8,596 nt of DNA. Origin: an uncultured Clostridia bacterium. Lineage in GTDB: Bacteria > Bacillota > Clostridia > Oscillospirales > Acutalibacteraceae. Location: contig CANONE010000091.1 of the NCBI GenBank assembly GCA_947567585.1, positions 1 through 8,596 of the forward strand, read 5' to 3'. The notes beneath the pieces are model-generated. The model saw nothing but the letters and a program-made list of their open reading frames with translations. It ran no database searches and was not told the origin of the DNA. Of the stretch, positions 6,155 through 8,596 are shown piece after piece. A program made the translations under genes and the position numbers. Each line of letters begins with the position of its first letter. Position 1 is the first letter of the stretch.

Positions 6155-7375
6155 ATGAAAAGCTGGAATGAAGTTTTAGGCGGCAGCAACCGGCAGCTGC
6201 TTTTACGGCTGCTGGCCCGCTTTCACTTTGGGTTAGCCGCAGCCATGCTGCTGGCCCTTCTGTTTGACGTGATGAATTACTATGGTATTCTGTCCCTATC
6301 CCTCTCCTCCGTCTTTCTTCGGGGCTTTCTATTGGGGCTTCCGGCCGCCCTCAGCTATTATGCTGTAAAAAGACTGCGGGCCATGTGGCAGTACCTGCTG
6401 GCCTCTGTGGCGCTCTGCGGGCTGGGCTGGCTTCTGACCGGGCATCTGGGGGGGCTGGTCCTCACGGCGCTGGTGTGCTTCTTTCGTGGCCGCGTCCGGC
6501 TGCAGGAGGAAGAGGAGGGGCCTATCCGCTCTATGTTCGACTCTCCCTCTTACCCCATTCTAGCCCTGTTCGCGGCGGCATTTGTCCTCAGCGCTATATT
6601 GGGGCGGCCTGTTTTACAGAAGCTTTCTTTGCTGGGCGCTGTGTTCTACCTGTTGGTCGTCCTAGCCTACAAGGGGGTTTTCCGGGTAGACGAATATCTG
6701 GTCCTTAACCAGACCATGCACAATCTGCCCGCCCGGCGAATCCAGCGTATAGCGGGGGCGGCTGTAGCGGCTTGCGCCATGCTGGCAGCCTTGCTGCTGC
6801 TCCCTCCTGTCCTGGCTTTCTCAGGGCAGGCTCGGATCTATCTGCCGGAAAATCTCCCTACCCAGGAGGTCCAGCATCAGCCTGCGGAAGAACGCCAGCC
6901 CTCTTCTATGGACCAGGCCCAAGCCTTGCGGGAAGCTTTTGGCGACGGGCCCAGCTGGCAGATCCCCCCTATTGTCACTCATATCATTTTCGGGGTGCTG
7001 GGGGCGGCGGCTGTGACGGGTCTGGCTGGGGCCGTGTGGCAGCTGGTGAAGGATTTTGGCCATAGCTACACAGACAGCCGGGATTTTGTCCAGCGCCTTA
7101 CCAAGGAGGACGGGGATAAAGGCGTCTTCCTCCGCTCCCATCGCCAGCGCCTCTCCGTCTGGGACCGCACGCCCAACGCGACGGTCCGGCGGCATTACCG
7201 GCAAGCCGTTTTGAAAGCAAAAAAGGAAGCGCCGGAAGCCTGGCGTACACCGGCGCAATTGGAAGATTGGGCGGGGCTGCGTCAGCCGGAGCTTCATATG
7301 CTTTATGAGAAGGCCCGCTATGGACAGGAGCCCTGTACGGCGCAGGAAGCGAAAGAGGCGGGCAGGTTGGGATGA
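6155..7375 (+). CDS. Polytopic membrane protein, TgpA/DUF4129-like but without a transglutaminase domain
   Basis: A 406-residue membrane protein, third in the MoxR-DUF58 operon, 12 bases after the DUF58 stop. By reading hydrophobicity I place helices near residues 24-40, 52-70, 77-94, 97-110, 133-150, 156-173 and 199-222. A ~50-residue polar, proline/glutamate-rich stretch follows (223-271), then a helix at 272-296 and a basic cytosolic tail. The tail contains RRHYRQAVLKAKKEAPEAW and RTPAQLEDWAGL, resembling the DUF4129 domain at the end of transglutaminase-like TgpA proteins, which occupy this position in many MoxR-DUF58 operons. TgpA carries a transglutaminase core between its last two membrane parts. 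Here only ~50 residues are available, with no Cys-His-Asp arrangement. So this is either a degenerate or a naturally core-less relative. The architecture match is by eye; the exact family is not proven. Confidence 0.7.
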   Translation: MKSWNEVLGGSNRQLLLRLLARFHFGLAAAMLLALLFDVMNYYGILSLSLSSVFLRGFLLGLPAALSYYAVKRLRAMWQYLLASVALCGLGWLLTGHLGGLVLTALVCFFRGRVRLQEEEEGPIRSMFDSPSYPILALFAAAFVLSAILGRPVLQKLSLLGAVFYLLVVLAYKGVFRVDEYLVLNQTMHNLPARRIQRIAGAAVAACAMLAALLLLPPVLAFSGQARIYLPENLPTQEVQHQPAEERQPSSMDQAQALREAFGDGPSWQIPPIVTHIIFGVLGAAAVTGLAGAVWQLVKDFGHSYTDSRDFVQRLTKEDGDKGVFLRSHRQRLSVWDRTPNATVRRHYRQAVLKAKKEAPEAWRTPAQLEDWAGLRQPELHMLYEKARYGQEPCTAQEAKEAGRLG

Positions 7376-7443
7376 TCCGCTTCTTTGACCTCCAGCGGCT
7401 GGAGGCTGTTTTAAGAATTTACAAAGGGCGGAGAGTTGGCTAA
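7372..7443 (+). CDS. Possible 23-residue ORF overlapping the operon's last stop
   Basis: An ATG at 7372 overlaps the stop of the membrane protein gene (ATGA, 4 nt) and opens a 23-codon frame (MIRFFDLQRLEAVLRIYKG...) that ends at TAA 7441-7443 in the loop of the long terminator hairpin. A weak GGCAGG lies ~8 bases upstream. The frame runs through both hairpins, so the sequence has an alternative explanation as terminator DNA. It may be chance, a micropeptide, or the remnant start of a lost fourth gene. Confidence 0.2.
   Translation: MIRFFDLQRLEAVLRIYKGRRVG
7389..7419 (+). terminator. Intrinsic terminator candidate for the MoxR operon
   Basis: CCTCCAG (7389-7395) pairs perfectly with CTGGAGG (7399-7405) around a CGG loop and is followed by CTGTTTTAAGAATT, a T-rich though imperfect tract. 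It lies 14 bases after the stop codon of the membrane protein gene and reads in the plus direction. Confidence 0.6.
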
Positions 7444-7462
7444 ATCCAACTCTCCGCCCTTT
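7423..7462. terminator. Long bidirectional terminator between convergent genes
   Basis: A perfect 17-bp inverted repeat, 7423-7439 with 7446-7462, and a 6-base loop CTAAAT. The stem begins with AAA and ends with TTT, giving short U-rich ends on both strands. It sits between the plus-strand MoxR operon and the minus-strand reductase gene and should stop transcription from both sides. Confidence 0.85.
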
Positions 7463-7500
7463 AACCGCGCATTTCTTATCCTTATGCTGGCTGGGGGTTT

Positions 7501-8596
7501 TTAGTCAAATTTCTTCGAGGCTTCCTTTAAGAGCTCGATGATTTCCAGGTGCTGGGGGCAATGGTTCTGGCAGGCTCCGCACTGGATGCAGTCTCCCGCC
7601 TTGCCGCCTTCTTTGGTGGCCTGCTTGTAACGCCCTTGGGCACGGTTCATGTCTCCATACAGCGTGTGCTCGTTCATGGCGCTGAAAATGCCAGGGATGT
7701 TAATCTTCTGGGGGCAGCCGTCTACACAATACTTACAGGCTGTGCAGGGGATGGTGGGCAGGTTGTTGAGCACATCCACCACCTTGCCCACTACTTTGCG
7801 CTCTTCCTCGCTCAGGGGCTTGAAGTCCGCCATATAAGAGAGGTTGTCCTCCATCTGCTCCAGATTGCTCATGCCGGAAAGCACTGTTACCAGCCCGTCC
7901 AGAGAGGCCGCGTAGCGCACAGCCCAGCTGGCCACGGAGGCGTTGGGATCCGCATCCTTGAAAATCGTCTGAACCTCCGGGGTCATGGTGGCCAGAGCCC
8001 CGCCCTTGACAGGCTCCATAATAATGACAGATTTCCCATGCTTGCGGGCTACTTCATAACATTTGCGGGACTGCACTCCCTCGCTGTCCCAGTCGGCATA
8101 GTTAATTTGCAGCTGTACAAACTCCGCCTCCGGGTGCTTTGTGAGAATGTCCTCCAGCACATCGGCGGAATCGTGGAAGGAGAAGCCAATGTGCTTGGCC
8201 TTACCCTGGGCCTTTTTCTCCTTGATGAATTCCCAGGCCCCCAGATCATCGGCCTTCTGGGCAGATTCCTTGCCCAGAGCGTGCAGCAGGTAGAAATCGT
8301 AATACTCCAGCCCGGCCCGGTCCAAGGACTCCTGGAAAATCCGCTCCATATCCTCCAGGCCCTTCAAATCCCAAATGGGCAGCTTGGTGGCGCACTGGAA
8401 GCTCTCTCGGGGGTACCTGTCCACCACGGCTTCCTTCAATGCCACCTCGGATTTTCCGCCAATGTACACATAGGCGGTGTCAAAATAAGTAAAGCCCTTC
8501 TCCATGAAGAGGTCCGCCATCTTCTTGGTCTGCTCTATGTCGATCTCTTCGCCGTTCATGGGCAGGCGCATTAAGCCAAAGCCCAGCTTCTTAATG
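7501..8596 (-). CDS. Aldo/keto reductase with C-terminal two-[4Fe-4S] ferredoxin domain (5' end missing)
   Basis: The frame is open to the window edge. The first visible residues are IKKLGFGLMRLP, typical of a few residues inside an aldo/keto reductase, so the true start lies beyond 8596; the ATG at 8571 is internal. 364 residues are visible. The TIM-barrel part holds the full AKR tetrad: D39 and Y44 (FDTAYVY), K71 (ATKLP) and H105 (YLLHAL). After residue ~280 two clusters follow: CTACKYCVDGCP (C284, C287, C290, C294) and CIQCGACQNHCP (C336, C339, C342, C346), each a CxxCxxCxxxCP [4Fe-4S] motif. This fused form is common in anaerobes and probably exchanges electrons between ferredoxin-like centres and a carbonyl/alcohol or NAD(P)H couple; the substrate is unknown. 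It is transcribed toward the MoxR operon, and the long hairpin at 7423-7462 ends its message. Confidence 0.95.
   Translation of the reverse strand, partial: IKKLGFGLMRLPMNGEEIDIEQTKKMADLFMEKGFTYFDTAYVYIGGKSEVALKEAVVDRYPRESFQCATKLPIWDLKGLEDMERIFQESLDRAGLEYYDFYLLHALGKESAQKADDLGAWEFIKEKKAQGKAKHIGFSFHDSADVLEDILTKHPEAEFVQLQINYADWDSEGVQSRKCYEVARKHGKSVIIMEPVKGGALATMTPEVQTIFKDADPNASVASWAVRYAASLDGLVTVLSGMSNLEQMEDNLSYMADFKPLSEEERKVVGKVVDVLNNLPTIPCTACKYCVDGCPQKINIPGIFSAMNEHTLYGDMNRAQGRYKQATKEGGKAGDCIQCGACQNHCPQHLEIIELLKEASKKFD

Noticed and set aside
8569..8571. ATG at 8571 as the start of the aldo/keto reductase
   Set aside because: The frame stays open to the edge, and the residues before it (IKKLGFGL) are the conserved first strand region of this family, so the start is outside the window.
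7549..8574. 341-codon plus-strand open frame opposite the reductase
   Set aside because: It is a mirror of a GC-rich coding gene. The minus-strand frame has all catalytic and iron-sulfur motifs, while the plus frame has no recognisable domain or ribosome site.

Overview
The window looks like a chromosomal segment of a GC-rich, low-oxygen Firmicute, most likely a gut clostridium of the Oscillospiraceae type. This is inferred from the strong Shine-Dalgarno sequences (AAAAGGAGG), dense co-directional gene packing, a CsaB-type cell-wall pyruvyltransferase, a MoxR/DUF58 operon, a ferredoxin-tailed aldo/keto reductase, and GC-rich hairpin repeats between genes. There are no tRNA or rRNA genes, no CRISPR array, and no transposase or phage gene.

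Layout, left to right. Positions 1-137 are the tail of whatever lies upstream plus the leader of the first gene. An RluA-family pseudouridine synthase (138-1121) overlaps by 4 nt with a GNAT acetyltransferase (1118-1537). A gap with a hairpin-bearing repeat copy (about 1549-1653) follows. Next is a large two-domain protein (1676-3895): a GT4 glycosyltransferase fused to a CsaB-type polysaccharide pyruvyl transferase. The next gap (3896-4109) holds a second, diverged copy of the same repeat, joined directly to a compact module (3988-4092) predicted to fold as an enclosed multi-stem RNA that ends just before the next ribosome binding site. A three-gene operon follows: MoxR AAA+ ATPase (4110-5045), DUF58 protein (5045-6142) and a polytopic membrane protein (6155-7375). 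The last resembles the transglutaminase/DUF4129 partner of such operons but has no room for the transglutaminase domain. A possible 23-codon ORF and two hairpins, the second a perfect 17-bp stem, close the operon. On the minus strand a convergent aldo/keto reductase with two [4Fe-4S] motifs (7501-8596) runs off the right edge.

How the genes fit together: RluA and GNAT are coupled housekeeping RNA and small-molecule or protein modification functions. The GT4-CsaB fusion points to pyruvylated secondary cell-wall polymer. The MoxR-DUF58-membrane set is a classic chaperone/assembly operon of unknown substrate at the cell envelope. The reductase is an independent convergent unit.

The least explained part is the gap 3896-4109. 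A dispersed repeat keeps a hairpin despite changed stem sequence, and beside it is a structured RNA-like element with an 11-bp closing stem and a 14-bp interrupted inner hairpin. It may be a cis-regulatory leader of the MoxR operon or an orphan mobile-element RNA; the sequence alone cannot decide between these.
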